A DNA stretch of 64,000 nt. It comes from Vagococcus lutrae. GTDB taxonomy: Bacteria > Bacillota > Bacilli > Lactobacillales > Vagococcaceae. The notes under the pieces were generated by a model. It was not told the DNA's origin. It was given only the letters and a program-made list of their open reading frames with translations, and did not search any database. The stretch is from assembly GCF_003987555.1 (NCBI RefSeq), contig NZ_NGJW01000009.1, positions 24,780-88,779 of the forward strand, given 5' to 3'. Positions 37,550-46,378 of this stretch are shown piece by piece; the first letter of the stretch is position 1; each line of letters starts with the position of its first letter. The translations under genes and the position numbers were made by a program.

Positions 37550-38557
37550 ATGAACACCTTTAAAGCAGTACACTTGATTAAAGCAGATGATGATCATGAA
37601 ATTACAACAAGCGTTTTACCTTCCACTGAAAGCGATTTAAGTCCGGGAGATGTTATCGTAAGGGGCGCCTATTCTAGTTTAAACTTTAAAGATGCCTTAG
37701 CTTCACAACCGAAAACAGGCGTTATCAAACAGTATCCCCTTATTGCAGGTATTGATTTCAGCGGCACCGTCATTTCTTCGACTAACCCCAACTTTAAAAA
37801 AGGGGATAGCGTGATTGCTACTGGCTATGATATTGGAGTCAGCCATAGTGGTGGTTTATCAGAAATCGCACGTGTCCCGGGTGAATGGCTCGTCCCACTC
37901 CCTCATTCACTCACTTTAAAAGAAAGCATGATTATCGGCACTGCCGGGTTTACGGCAGCTCTTGCCATTGATGCACTAGAAGCGCATGGCTTAACACCTG
38001 CTCAAACCGTCCTTATCACTGGCGCAACAGGTGGCGTAGGTAGTCTGGCATTAGCCATGCTCAAAGCAAAAGGCTATCAAAATCTCACAGCAGTTAGTCG
38101 AAAAACAAGTGACGACGCTTTTTCTTACCTTTCGCAACAAGGTGCTAGCACCATTCTCACACCAAATGATTTAACAGAGGACAAAGTCCGTCCTTTAATG
38201 AAACAAGAGTACGATGCCGTGATTGATACCGTCGGTGGTCCTTTGCTCACAGCTATTTTGCCGCGCGTTAGATATGGCGGAAGCCTAGCTCTTTGTGGCA
38301 ACGCTGGAGGTATTCAGTTAACAACGACTGTCTTACCTTTCATCCTTCGACACGTTCAATTGCTTGGGATTGATTCCGTTCATACACCTTGTGAAAAACG
38401 CCAACATATCTGGCAACGACTCGCAACCGATTTGAAACCAGCACAATTAGAAAACGCCGTACAAGCTACCATTCCATTAGAAAACGTTCCTCGTGCCATG
38501 AACGATTTACTTAATGGACAAATGACTGGACGTTATTTAGTCACATTAAATCCGTAA
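37550..38557 (+). CDS. Zinc-free medium-chain dehydrogenase, YhdH/YhfP (AcuI-like) quinone oxidoreductase
   Basis: 335 residues, MDR fold: N-terminal catalytic domain with SSLNFKDALA and a Rossmann domain with GATGGVGSLALAMLK (about 150-165). YhdH/AcuI enzymes reduce acryloyl-CoA or related activated alkenes with NADPH. Zinc ligands of alcohol dehydrogenases are missing. The ATG at 37550 has AGGAGG 8 bases upstream; the ATG at 37544 is too close. It is monocistronic and divergent from the pot operon. The physiological substrate is unknown. Confidence 0.82.
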   Translation: MNTFKAVHLIKADDDHEITTSVLPSTESDLSPGDVIVRGAYSSLNFKDALASQPKTGVIKQYPLIAGIDFSGTVISSTNPNFKKGDSVIATGYDIGVSHSGGLSEIARVPGEWLVPLPHSLTLKESMIIGTAGFTAALAIDALEAHGLTPAQTVLITGATGGVGSLALAMLKAKGYQNLTAVSRKTSDDAFSYLSQQGASTILTPNDLTEDKVRPLMKQEYDAVIDTVGGPLLTAILPRVRYGGSLALCGNAGGIQLTTTVLPFILRHVQLLGIDSVHTPCEKRQHIWQRLATDLKPAQLENAVQATIPLENVPRAMNDLLNGQMTGRYLVTLNP

Positions 38558-38561
38558 TATA

Positions 38562-38597
38562 AGAAAAAGACATTCCAAAATAGGAATGTCTTTTTCT
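38562..38597 (+). terminator. Bidirectional terminator between acuI-like gene and murB
   Basis: Perfect 15-base stem AGAAAAAGACATTCC / GGAATGTCTTTTTCT with a six-base loop. Confidence 0.93.
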
Positions 38598-39498
38598 ATG
38601 CTTCGCGACCGATAATACGCACTTCGGTTTCGAGCTTCACTTGATATTTTTCAAAAATAACTTCTTGTATATAGCGAATCAACGTCACGTAATCTGTCGC
38701 AGTCGCTTGATTAATATTCACAATAAATCCGGCGTGTTTCGTTGAAATTTGAGCGCCCCCTTGAATATATCCTTGTAAACCAGCATCTTGAATAAGCTTG
38801 CCAGTAAAATGGCCTTCAGGTCGTTTAAACACACTGCCACACGATGGGTATTCAAGCGGTTGCTTCGATTCTCTCAAATGCGTCAACTCATCCATTTGAG
38901 CTTTAATTGCTGAAGCATCACCTTGTTGTAAAGCAAAAGTAACAGATAATACGACACCTTTTCGCTCTTGCAAAACACTGTGACGATAAGAAAACTCAAG
39001 CTGTTCTAACGTCAATGTTTCAAACGTTCCATCGGCCCATAGTACATCACATGATTCAAACACATCTTTAATCTCGCCACCATAAGCACCTGCATTCATA
39101 TAAATAGCGCCACCAATACTGCCCGGAATTCCACACGCAAATTCCAAACCGGTTAAAGAAGCACGGTAAGCTTCGCGACTCGTTTCAATCAGCTTTGCAC
39201 CTGCTTCGGCGACAATTTTATCCTCATGAACGTCAATCTGATTCATCTCAGTCAACATTAAAACAAACCCTTCAATGCCACCATCTCTGACGATTAAATT
39301 ACTAGCATTACCTAATACTAGCCAAGGATGTTGATGAGCTAAACAGTACTCTACTAACTCACGGGCTTCTTTTTGACTACGAGGAAAAGCTAACACATCT
39401 GCCGGGCCACCTGTTTTGGTAAACGTGTAATTCGATAACGGTTCATTTACTTTAATATTTAAATGTGACAAGTCTTGTTGTATTTTTTCTATCTTCAC
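38596..39498 (-). CDS. murB: UDP-N-acetylenolpyruvoylglucosamine reductase
   Basis: 300 residues, type II MurB. FAD-binding region with NYTFTKTGGPAD and LGNASNLIVRDGG; catalytic region ACGIPGSIGGAIYMNAGAYGGE; the conserved YPSCGSVFKRP serine loop. It reduces enolpyruvyl-UDP-GlcNAc to UDP-MurNAc. The GTG at 39498 has AAAGGA 9 bases upstream; the frame to 39534 would add 12 residues without a site. Monocistronic. Confidence 0.95.
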   Translation of the reverse strand: MKIEKIQQDLSHLNIKVNEPLSNYTFTKTGGPADVLAFPRSQKEARELVEYCLAHQHPWLVLGNASNLIVRDGGIEGFVLMLTEMNQIDVHEDKIVAEAGAKLIETSREAYRASLTGLEFACGIPGSIGGAIYMNAGAYGGEIKDVFESCDVLWADGTFETLTLEQLEFSYRHSVLQERKGVVLSVTFALQQGDASAIKAQMDELTHLRESKQPLEYPSCGSVFKRPEGHFTGKLIQDAGLQGYIQGGAQISTKHAGFIVNINQATATDYVTLIRYIQEVIFEKYQVKLETEVRIIGREA

Positions 39499-39677
39499 GG
39501 AAATGTATCCTTTCTCTATTACTATCTGTTTCATTTTATCACAAAATCATGATAATAGAACTATCTTTCCTCTTTCTTATCTATTCTCTTAATTCGTTCA
39601 ACTATCAAACAGAAATAGTCGCGATTTTACTCAATATTCGATACAATGAAAACATGAATAAAAAGGAGTGTTGCGAC

Positions 39678-40445
39678 ATGAAACTTGTTTCATGGAACGT
39701 AAATGGACTCAGAGCGGTCATGAAAAAAGATTTTCTGTCCATTTTCGAAAATTTTGAGGCAGATTTTTTCTGTTTACAGGAAATTAAATTACAAGAAGGG
39801 CAAATTGAGATGCCTTTACCCGACTATCATCACTATTGGAACTATGCTGAGAAAAAAGGCTACTCAGGTGTTGCCATTTTCGCTAAAAAGCCGGCACTAT
39901 CTGTTCAATACGGATTAGGTATTCCCGAACACGATACAGAAGGACGTGTAATTACTTTAGAGTATGACGACTTCTTCCTCGTTAATTGCTATACACCGAA
40001 TGCTCAAGCAGAGCTCAAGCGGTTGCCCTATCGTTTAGAGTGGGATCAAGCTTTCCGAGAACACCTTGTCGCATTAGAACAACAAAAACCTGTCATTATT
40101 TGCGGTGACTTAAATGTCGCTCATCAAAAAATCGATTTAAAAAACTGGAAAACTAATCAAAAGAATCCTGGATTTTCTATAGAAGAACGTGAAAGTTTTT
40201 CTCAACTACTCGATAGTGGATTTGTTGACACTTTCCGCTTTTTCTATCCAGATTTGGAAGGCGCCTACTCATGGTGGAGCTATCGCTTTAATGCAAGAAA
40301 AAATAACGCTGGGTGGCGTATCGACTATTTTCTCATTTCTGAAAGATTGACCGATTATCTAGAAACAGCTAAAATTCATGCGGACGTGTTTGGAAGTGAC
40401 CACTGTCCTGTCTCGATTCGCCTTAATTGGTCAAAGGAGGGGTAA
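39678..40445 (+). CDS. exoA: Exodeoxyribonuclease III / AP endonuclease
   Basis: 255 residues. Exonuclease-endonuclease-phosphatase fold: MKLVSWNVNGLR, metal Glu in FCLQEIKL, DLNVAH, and SDHCPVSI at the C-terminus (catalytic Asp-His). It cuts at abasic sites in base-excision repair. The start at 39678 begins the conserved region; the longer open frame upstream is unrelated to the family. Its stop overlaps the ribosome binding site of the next gene. Confidence 0.95.
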   Translation: MKLVSWNVNGLRAVMKKDFLSIFENFEADFFCLQEIKLQEGQIEMPLPDYHHYWNYAEKKGYSGVAIFAKKPALSVQYGLGIPEHDTEGRVITLEYDDFFLVNCYTPNAQAELKRLPYRLEWDQAFREHLVALEQQKPVIICGDLNVAHQKIDLKNWKTNQKNPGFSIEERESFSQLLDSGFVDTFRFFYPDLEGAYSWWSYRFNARKNNAGWRIDYFLISERLTDYLETAKIHADVFGSDHCPVSIRLNWSKEG

Positions 40446-40446
40446 G

Positions 40447-40983
40447 ATGAACTTTATCGCACTGGATTTTGAAACGGCTAACCAAAAACGTCATAGCGCT
40501 TGTTCCATTGCCTTAGTAGTCGTACAAGATAATCAACTGGTCGGACGCTACTACTCACTTATCCAGCCACAAACCGACTTTCATTGGCGTAATATTCAAG
40601 TCCACGGCATTACACCTGAGATGGTCAAAGATGCACCGACGTTTAAAGAAGTATGGCAAGATATTGAACCTCTATTTCAACCAGAGCACTTGATTGTGGC
40701 GCACAATGCAGCCTTTGATAATGGTGTCTTACGTTATACTTTGGCACACCACGGACTAGCTCAACCATATTATCAATCTTTATGTACGGTAACGGCGAGT
40801 AGACGACTCATGCCTGAACTAGAGAATCACAAGTTAAACACACTTTGCCAAGCAATCGGTATGCCCTTGGAACATCATCACCATGCTTTAGATGATGCGA
40901 TTGCCAGTGCGCAAATTTTATTACATTTAAATCAGTACTTTCCTACGAGTGAATTAGAAAAAACGGTTAAAATCATCAGTTAA
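40447..40983 (+). CDS. DnaQ-like DEDDh 3'-5' exonuclease
   Basis: 178 residues. Exo I ALDFETAN (Asp and Glu), Exo II HNAAFDNGVL (Asp), Exo III HHHALDDAIASA (His and Asp) give the complete DEDDh set. It resembles the exonuclease domain of DnaQ/PolC but stands alone, probably a repair or RNA/DNA trimming enzyme. It starts one base after the exoA stop (AAAGGAGGGGTAAG-ATG), so the two nuclease genes form an operon. Confidence 0.87.
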   Translation: MNFIALDFETANQKRHSACSIALVVVQDNQLVGRYYSLIQPQTDFHWRNIQVHGITPEMVKDAPTFKEVWQDIEPLFQPEHLIVAHNAAFDNGVLRYTLAHHGLAQPYYQSLCTVTASRRLMPELENHKLNTLCQAIGMPLEHHHHALDDAIASAQILLHLNQYFPTSELEKTVKIIS

Positions 40984-40987
40984 TAGT

Positions 40988-41021
40988 AAAACGTCATCAC
41001 AGCGAATAGTGATGACGTTTT
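40988..41021 (+). terminator. Bidirectional terminator after the exonuclease gene
   Basis: Stem AAAACGTCATCAC / GTGATGACGTTTT, eight-base loop. Confidence 0.92.
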
Positions 41022-41026
41022 ATTGA

Positions 41027-41827
41027 TTATTTAACTTTATAAGTCATTAAAACCGCATGCATGCGCCCTGTTGCGCTATCTGTGTAAAAAGCTGTCGTCA
41101 TGTATAAGTCGGAACGGTCTTTCATTAAAATACGACGATGTCCTTCGCTATTCATCCAAGCTTTAAAAGCAATCGCAGCCGTTTCCTCATGCACAAAGGG
41201 AGCTGGGCCACGATAGACGGCTTCACTAAAATACGTATAATGATTTCCATCGGTTGTTGGAATCGCTGTATAAAATTTACTACCGTCTGGACGTTGATGA
41301 GTCGGGCGTTGACTAATTTCACGCGCTCGAATACGCGCCCCTTCTTGCATATCACGATGACTTTTATCTACTTTAAAGGCAGTAAAACCTTGACTGACAC
41401 GCTCCTGATTGACTAAATCATTTAACCTGTCACTTGCTTGTTGATCATACTGTTCATATGGAATAGCGGCTACATCATTTTGAATCGCCATTTCAATTGC
41501 GTTTAGTTCTGTCAATGACGTAGCTGATTGAATTTCTTTCACATAAGAGCGAACAACATTTGGGTCTAAACCTCTTACTGACGTCACATAACTGTCTAAC
41601 CGTCTTTTTTCCATCGTCACTTGTTGCACTTGACTGACATTTACAGTTGCTGTACCTACTGTACTCATAACAGTATCTGCTTTTACCGGCAAACTATCGT
41701 GATATACTAATAAAAACGACAGAATTAATAGTGATAGATACATTACGTTCTTCGTACGCTTATGAGCTTGGATATTTCCTCTCCCATTCTTTAAAAACTC
41801 TTTGCTTTGTTTTTGTTCATTATTCAT
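41027..41827 (-). CDS. Secreted CAP/SCP-domain protein
   Basis: 266 residues. A basic N-terminus, a hydrophobic export segment (about 27-45, MYLSLLILSFLLVYHD) with a likely cleavage near VKADT, a helical region (55-125), then a CAP domain (about 128-266) with THQRPDGSKF, FSEAVY and WMNSEGHRRIL, the conserved His/Glu cavity residues. CAP proteins are extracellular with unclear activity in Gram-positives. ATG at 41827, 10 bases after GGGG. Monocistronic, behind the promoter at 41875-41903. Confidence 0.82.
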   Translation of the reverse strand: MNNEQKQSKEFLKNGRGNIQAHKRTKNVMYLSLLILSFLLVYHDSLPVKADTVMSTVGTATVNVSQVQQVTMEKRRLDSYVTSVRGLDPNVVRSYVKEIQSATSLTELNAIEMAIQNDVAAIPYEQYDQQASDRLNDLVNQERVSQGFTAFKVDKSHRDMQEGARIRAREISQRPTHQRPDGSKFYTAIPTTDGNHYTYFSEAVYRGPAPFVHEETAAIAFKAWMNSEGHRRILMKDRSDLYMTTAFYTDSATGRMHAVLMTYKVK

Positions 41828-41874
41828 GTAAACAGTTCCCCTTTCGCACATTATTATTAATAATGTCTATCAAA

Positions 41875-41903
41875 AGTGTAACATTACACAATCTATTTGA
41901 CAA
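41875..41903 (-). promoter_or_regulatory. Predicted promoter of the CAP-domain gene with a palindrome over the -10
   Basis: Minus strand -35 TTGTCA, 17 bases, -10 TACACT. A palindrome GTGTAA-CA-TTACAC (41876-41889) covers the -10. Confidence 0.65.
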
Positions 41904-41920
41904 CGCTATCACGTTTTTTT

Positions 41921-41963
41921 ATAAAAAAAGTCGTCAACGTATTATTGATTACGCTGACGACTT
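41921..41963 (-). terminator. Rho-independent terminator after the 5'-nucleotidase gene
   Basis: 13-base stem AAGTCGTCAGCGT / ACGTTGACGACTT (one G-U), T-run on the minus strand. Confidence 0.9.
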
Positions 41964-42000
41964 CTTTGAAATAGTCGTAAATTAATTAAATACTCAAAAA

Positions 42001-44478
42001 CTATTTTACTTCGTTTTTCTTGCGAACCATTACGATCGTTAATACGCCACCAACAATGGCCAGCCCTGCTAAAGCAAACGGTGCTGCTTCTTCACCTGTC
42101 TGTGGTAAATAACCAGGTTTCTTATTATTACTGTTATTTGAGCCAGATGCGCCACCATTTTGTGCCGTTTCATTTGTCACTACGATATCTCTTTCAACCA
42201 TCATGTCATCTTTGATGAAATGTAATTTAAGGGTGTCATCTTTTTTCAAATCGAATCCACGGATATCAAATGAGAATTTTCCATCTTTACCAACTGTTAC
42301 ATGGTGAACTTCTCCATTTGGCAATGTGATACTGACTTCTGCACCAGGTAGACTTTCTCCTTTAATAACTCCACCCACAAGAACTGTTTTTGAAACTTTT
42401 GTCGCTTCATCTAGTGGTTTGTTTTTATCTGTTTCTTTAGAATCTTCCGTTGATTCTGTTGTGCCTGGCTCTTCTGTGTCTGTTGTACCGGTTCCTTCTG
42501 TTTCTGTTGTGCCCGGCTCTTCTGTTCCTTCTGTTTCAGAGGGAACTTCTTCTCCTACTTCTAATTTTCTTCCTAAAGCGGGAGCGGTAATCTTTTTACC
42601 TTCTTTTTCCATCTTTTCAAAATAAGAAACAAATGTTGAGGTGTCTGTATCCATAGCTGCAACTAACTTCCCTTTGGTAAAGCTCTTAAATCCATCGCCA
42701 CCACCAAATAGGAAATCATTTATCACTACGTTGTACATTTTTTCAGGGTCTAATTCTTTGCCTTGACTATCCTTAATCTCGACAACTTCAAAGTCATCAC
42801 CTACACCCTGATAGGTAAAGGATAAACCAGCAATTTGCAGGAAGTAATGCAACTTACCATTTTTATGTTGCTCATTTAAAACATCACGAATCGTTTGTCC
42901 ACTTAACGCTACCACTTGTAAAATATTCCCAAATGGTTGCACAGCTTGCACAGCTCCCCATGTAATAGCACCGTCTGGTTGAGCAGTTAAATCAGCACGA
43001 ATCCCACCGTTATTAGTCATTGCAAAGTCCACTGTAACCGGATTTCCAGCTGCATCTTTCAACTGAATATCATTCGCCATATAAAGCTGAGCATCGACAA
43101 TCAAGTTCCCTAAAGGTGATTCGCTATGAGCATTGACATCTTTGGTAATCGTGGTAACGCCCTCTGCTGCAGTAGCTATCTTAGATTCTGTTACTTTTTT
43201 AATCAATTCACTCGCGTGATCCACAGTTTTTTGAACTTCTGCGTTTTTGTCTGGACGATCAGTTGTCGGCTTCACTTCCGCTTCCGGTACGTCAACAAAG
43301 TCTTTTGTTTCAGGGTCAAGTTCACCTTGTAAATCAATGTACGCTTTTCCTTGTGCCGTACTTTGAACAACACGTGTTTTATTTTCCCCATTTTCATAGA
43401 CGCCATTTGTATGTTGATGATTATGACCCGCAAATACAACATCAATACTGTTATCTGGATAGATTTGATTTACTTTATCAAGAACGGTCGCTACTTCTCC
43501 TGATACATTTCCATTCGCATCACTTACCGCTGATAAATGGGTAATTAAAACAATCGCGTCGACTTTTTCTTTTTCACGAATAAGCTTACTGTATTTCGCA
43601 ATCGTTTCAGCTTCATCTAAGACATCGTAATCCTTCGTATGTTCCGCTAAAACTAAGTTAGGAAACTCTGATGTAATAATCCCCATATAAGCAACCTTGA
43701 CACTTTCATTTCCGTTGCTATATGACCTAGTTGTATACGGTTCAAACCCATAAGGGATTTTTCCATCTGATTTATTCACAATGTTAGCAATCACAATCTC
43801 TTGCTTAGATGGTTCTCTCTCATAGCCATTCACAATCTCACCTAAGTCCCCTTCAAATTGACCAGAGGCTGGCTCTAGACCTTTAAGAATTCGATGAAAT
43901 TCACCTAATCCTTTATCAAATTCATGATTACCTAACGTTCCCAAAGTAAAATTCATTTGATTGAACACTTTAATCGTAGGCTCGTCTTGTAATAAAGCAG
44001 AGTTAGCTGGACTGGCCCCTACTAAATCACCTGCTTGCACACGCTCCGTCTTACCACCTTTTTCCGACTTAAAGTTTTTTTCTGCCTCGTCTAAATGTGC
44101 TGCTAAATTAGACGCTTTCCCTACACCTCTATGTGTACCTGAAGGCAAATAAGCTGTACCTGTGGTATCCAAAGCACCATGGAAATCATTAACACCTAAC
44201 ATTTGAACCGGAATCGTTACCTTTTCGGATTCTTTTTCATCTGATTCTTCTGTTACTTCAGTTGCCTCTGTTGTTTCTGTTGTTTCTGTTGATTCTGTTG
44301 ATTCTAAAGTTTCTACTGACGATTCCTCTGTTGAATTGTTTTCAACAGACTCAGCCGTTACTTCTGTTCCCTCTGTTTCCCCGTCTACTGCTTTCACAAT
44401 AGGAACAATGCCAACTAAGTTAGCGCTTAATAAAATGGTTGTTAAAAAGACACTCGAACGACGTTGCCATTTCTTCAT
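42001..44478 (-). CDS. Sortase-anchored 5'-nucleotidase / 2',3'-cyclic phosphodiesterase
   Basis: 825 residues. Signal peptide (1-30); Ser/Thr/Glu-rich linker (about 33-86); metallophosphatase domain (about 90-400) with NDFHG (Asp98, His100), LGNHEFD and AGHNHQH; 5'-nucleotidase C-terminal domain (about 430-640) with NNGGIRADL and FGGGDGF; a second Thr/Glu/Pro-rich linker (about 650-695); a small Ig-like domain with VGGVIKGESLPGAEVSI; and a cell-wall sorting signal LPQTG at 791-795, hydrophobic stretch and RKK tail. It should hydrolyse extracellular nucleotides to nucleosides. The staphylococcal relative AdsA makes immunosuppressive adenosine; whether this one does is unknown. Monocistronic. 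Confidence 0.9.
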   Translation of the reverse strand: MKKWQRRSSVFLTTILLSANLVGIVPIVKAVDGETEGTEVTAESVENNSTEESSVETLESTESTETTETTEATEVTEESDEKESEKVTIPVQMLGVNDFHGALDTTGTAYLPSGTHRGVGKASNLAAHLDEAEKNFKSEKGGKTERVQAGDLVGASPANSALLQDEPTIKVFNQMNFTLGTLGNHEFDKGLGEFHRILKGLEPASGQFEGDLGEIVNGYEREPSKQEIVIANIVNKSDGKIPYGFEPYTTRSYSNGNESVKVAYMGIITSEFPNLVLAEHTKDYDVLDEAETIAKYSKLIREKEKVDAIVLITHLSAVSDANGNVSGEVATVLDKVNQIYPDNSIDVVFAGHNHQHTNGVYENGENKTRVVQSTAQGKAYIDLQGELDPETKDFVDVPEAEVKPTTDRPDKNAEVQKTVDHASELIKKVTESKIATAAEGVTTITKDVNAHSESPLGNLIVDAQLYMANDIQLKDAAGNPVTVDFAMTNNGGIRADLTAQPDGAITWGAVQAVQPFGNILQVVALSGQTIRDVLNEQHKNGKLHYFLQIAGLSFTYQGVGDDFEVVEIKDSQGKELDPEKMYNVVINDFLFGGGDGFKSFTKGKLVAAMDTDTSTFVSYFEKMEKEGKKITAPALGRKLEVGEEVPSETEGTEEPGTTETEGTGTTDTEEPGTTESTEDSKETDKNKPLDEATKVSKTVLVGGVIKGESLPGAEVSITLPNGEVHHVTVGKDGKFSFDIRGFDLKKDDTLKLHFIKDDMMVERDIVVTNETAQNGGASGSNNSNNKKPGYLPQTGEEAAPFALAGLAIVGGVLTIVMVRKKNEVK

Positions 44479-44541
44479 TTTGTCACATTCTCCTTTTAAT
44501 GTTTTTTATATAACAAAATTTTAACATTAAAAGACAAAATA

Positions 44542-44606
44542 AACAATATTATATGTATTGGTAACGCTAACTTTAAAAAGATAACGCTTTTACATACAAT
44601 ATTGTT
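44542..44606. repeat. Near-perfect 16-base inverted repeat around two AGCGTTA direct repeats
   Basis: Arms 44542-44557 and 44591-44606 match at 15 of 16 positions with a 33-base spacer. The spacer has TAACGCT at 44562-44568 and again at 44582-44588, exactly 20 bases apart. It lies between tsaE and the 5'-nucleotidase start. Minus-strand TAAAAGCGTTATCT also resembles a cre site at 12 of 14. Confidence 0.55.
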
Positions 44607-44618
44607 CGTTTTTTTGAT

Positions 44619-45101
44619 CTAATTTACACGTGTCATCTCTTCATCCAACCACTGTTGAAGCGTCTCAGTGAACGAGCATAGTTTGGAGCCGTGTACGGTT
44701 AGCGATAGATAGCGACCTTCCCCTACTTCGGGATACACTAACTGAATATCCAAATAATCAGATGGCAACTCGCCTTCTAAGTTATGTCCCCATTCCATAA
44801 TGACTAGTCCTTGGTCTTCATAGTATTCTTCTAGTCCTAACTCTTCTCCATCACCGTCTTCTAAACGGTAAACATCCATGTGATACAACGGCATACGCCC
44901 CTCCGTGTATTCCCGAATAATCGTGTAGGTCGGACTTTTAATAACACGCTCAATACCTAAACCTTTCGCAATCCCTTTCGTCATAGTCGTTTTACCCGTT
45001 CCTAGCTCTCCTGTTAAAACGAGTGTCGACTGTGGGGAAATATAGCGACCAATATATTCGCCCACCTGTTGTAATTGCACCTCATTCTGCAAATGCCACA
45101 T
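44619..45101 (-). CDS. tsaE: TsaE, tRNA threonylcarbamoyladenosine biosynthesis ATPase
   Basis: 160 residues. Walker A TGELGTGKTT (about 32-41), switch region SPTYTIIREY and YHMDVYRLE, Walker-B-like MEWGHNLE. It is the ATPase partner of TsaB-TsaD in making t6A at position 37 of ANN-decoding tRNAs. AAAAGGAGGAAAG precedes the ATG. It lies downstream of pta behind a terminator, the usual pta-tsaE order in enterococci and lactobacilli. Confidence 0.95.
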   Translation of the reverse strand: MWHLQNEVQLQQVGEYIGRYISPQSTLVLTGELGTGKTTMTKGIAKGLGIERVIKSPTYTIIREYTEGRMPLYHMDVYRLEDGDGEELGLEEYYEDQGLVIMEWGHNLEGELPSDYLDIQLVYPEVGEGRYLSLTVHGSKLCSFTETLQQWLDEEMTRVN

Positions 45102-45118
45102 TGACTTTCCTCCTTTTA

Positions 45119-45156
45119 TGAAAAAAGGTGTCCACTTTTTTCAAAGAGAACACCTT
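45119..45156 (-). terminator. Rho-independent terminator after pta
   Basis: Nine-base stem AAGGTGTTC / GGACACCTT (one G-U), loop of about 14 bases and T-run on the minus strand. Some read-through into tsaE is likely, because tsaE has no obvious promoter. Confidence 0.7.
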
Positions 45157-45163
45157 GTATGTA

Positions 45164-46144
45164 TTATTTTTTATCAAACATAAATTGTGCAGCAGTAATG
45201 ATAGATAACATGTATACATCATCTTCGCTACAACCACGTGATAAGTCTGAAATTGGTTTATTTAATCCTTGTAAAATCGGTCCAATCGCTTCAAAACCGC
45301 CAAAACGTTGTGCGATTTTATAACCAATGTTTCCTGATTGAATTTCTGGGAAAACAAAGACATTCGCATGACCAGCAACATCTGAGTCCGGTGCTTTTTG
45401 TTTCGCAACAGATTCTACGAAAGCCGCGTCAAACTGTAATTCACCATCAATTTGATAGTCCGGTGCTAATTCTTGTGCGATTTTAGTTGCTTCAGCTACC
45501 TTAGCAACTTCTTCACTGGCTGCTGAACCTTTTGTAGAAAAGCTTAACATCGCAACTTTTGGATCAATACCAAACATTTCAGCTGTTTTTGCTGTTTCAA
45601 CTGCTATTTCACCTAGCGCTTGTGCATCAGGATTAATGTTAATCGCACAGTCTGCAAACATGTAACGTTCGTCACCACGAATCATTAAGAAAACACCACT
45701 TGTACGGCTAACGCCTGGTTTTGTTTTGATAATTTGTAATGCAGGACGTACAGTATCGCCTGTTGAGTGAATCGCACCACTTACCATTCCGTCTGCTTCA
45801 CCCATATAAGTTAACATTGTCCCAAAGTAGTTTGCATTTTGTAGCATAGTTTTAGCTTGATCTTCTGTTGCTTTACCTTTACGACGCTCAACAAATGACG
45901 CTACCATTTCTTCGAATTTATCATATTTTGCTGGATCTACAATCGTCAGTGACGTAGCGTCCCAACCATTTTCTTCCGCTAAGGCGTGAACTGCGTCAGC
46001 CTCTCCAATCATAATCGGCTCTAATACGTCATCTTGTTTTAAACGAATCGCTGCTCCCAACACGCGGACATCCATACTTTCTGGAAAAACGATACGGATT
46101 CCTTTTCCTTTAATTTGAACAGCTAAGTTTGTTTTAATTGTCAC
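45164..46144 (-). CDS. pta: Phosphate acetyltransferase
   Basis: 326 residues, the short Firmicute Pta form. Conserved regions RIVFPESMDVRVLGAA, SGAIHSTGDTVRPALQIIK, FLMIRGDERYMFADCAIN and LNKPISDLSRGCSEDD are present. It interconverts acetyl-CoA and acetyl phosphate in acetate fermentation. The GTG at 46144 lies 7 bases after GGAGG; the longer frame to 46240 runs through the promoter (TATGAT). Divergent from the HAD phosphatase. Confidence 0.97.
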   Translation of the reverse strand: MTIKTNLAVQIKGKGIRIVFPESMDVRVLGAAIRLKQDDVLEPIMIGEADAVHALAEENGWDATSLTIVDPAKYDKFEEMVASFVERRKGKATEDQAKTMLQNANYFGTMLTYMGEADGMVSGAIHSTGDTVRPALQIIKTKPGVSRTSGVFLMIRGDERYMFADCAININPDAQALGEIAVETAKTAEMFGIDPKVAMLSFSTKGSAASEEVAKVAEATKIAQELAPDYQIDGELQFDAAFVESVAKQKAPDSDVAGHANVFVFPEIQSGNIGYKIAQRFGGFEAIGPILQGLNKPISDLSRGCSEDDVYMLSIITAAQFMFDKK

Positions 46145-46378
46145 GCTAATTCCTCCATTTTTTCTTGTTTCTATCTCTTTTATCATACACCTATTTGATT
46201 GAAAAAGACAGAGTTTCCACTCTTTTATGAGAATGACCATGATTTTTTTATACGTTTTTAATTTCTTTGTGAAAACTCACCATGAATGTGTTTATTTCTT
46301 TAATAAGTATGGAAGATGCTCAATTCGCTAAAAGGTGGTAAAATAAAGCATAAGTGTTTATTAGGAGGAGCCAAAATT

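Noticed and set aside
44219..44390. Repetitive Ser/Thr/Glu codons that look like a tandem repeat
   Set aside because: They encode the extracellular linker of the 5'-nucleotidase and are too irregular for a DNA satellite or CRISPR array.
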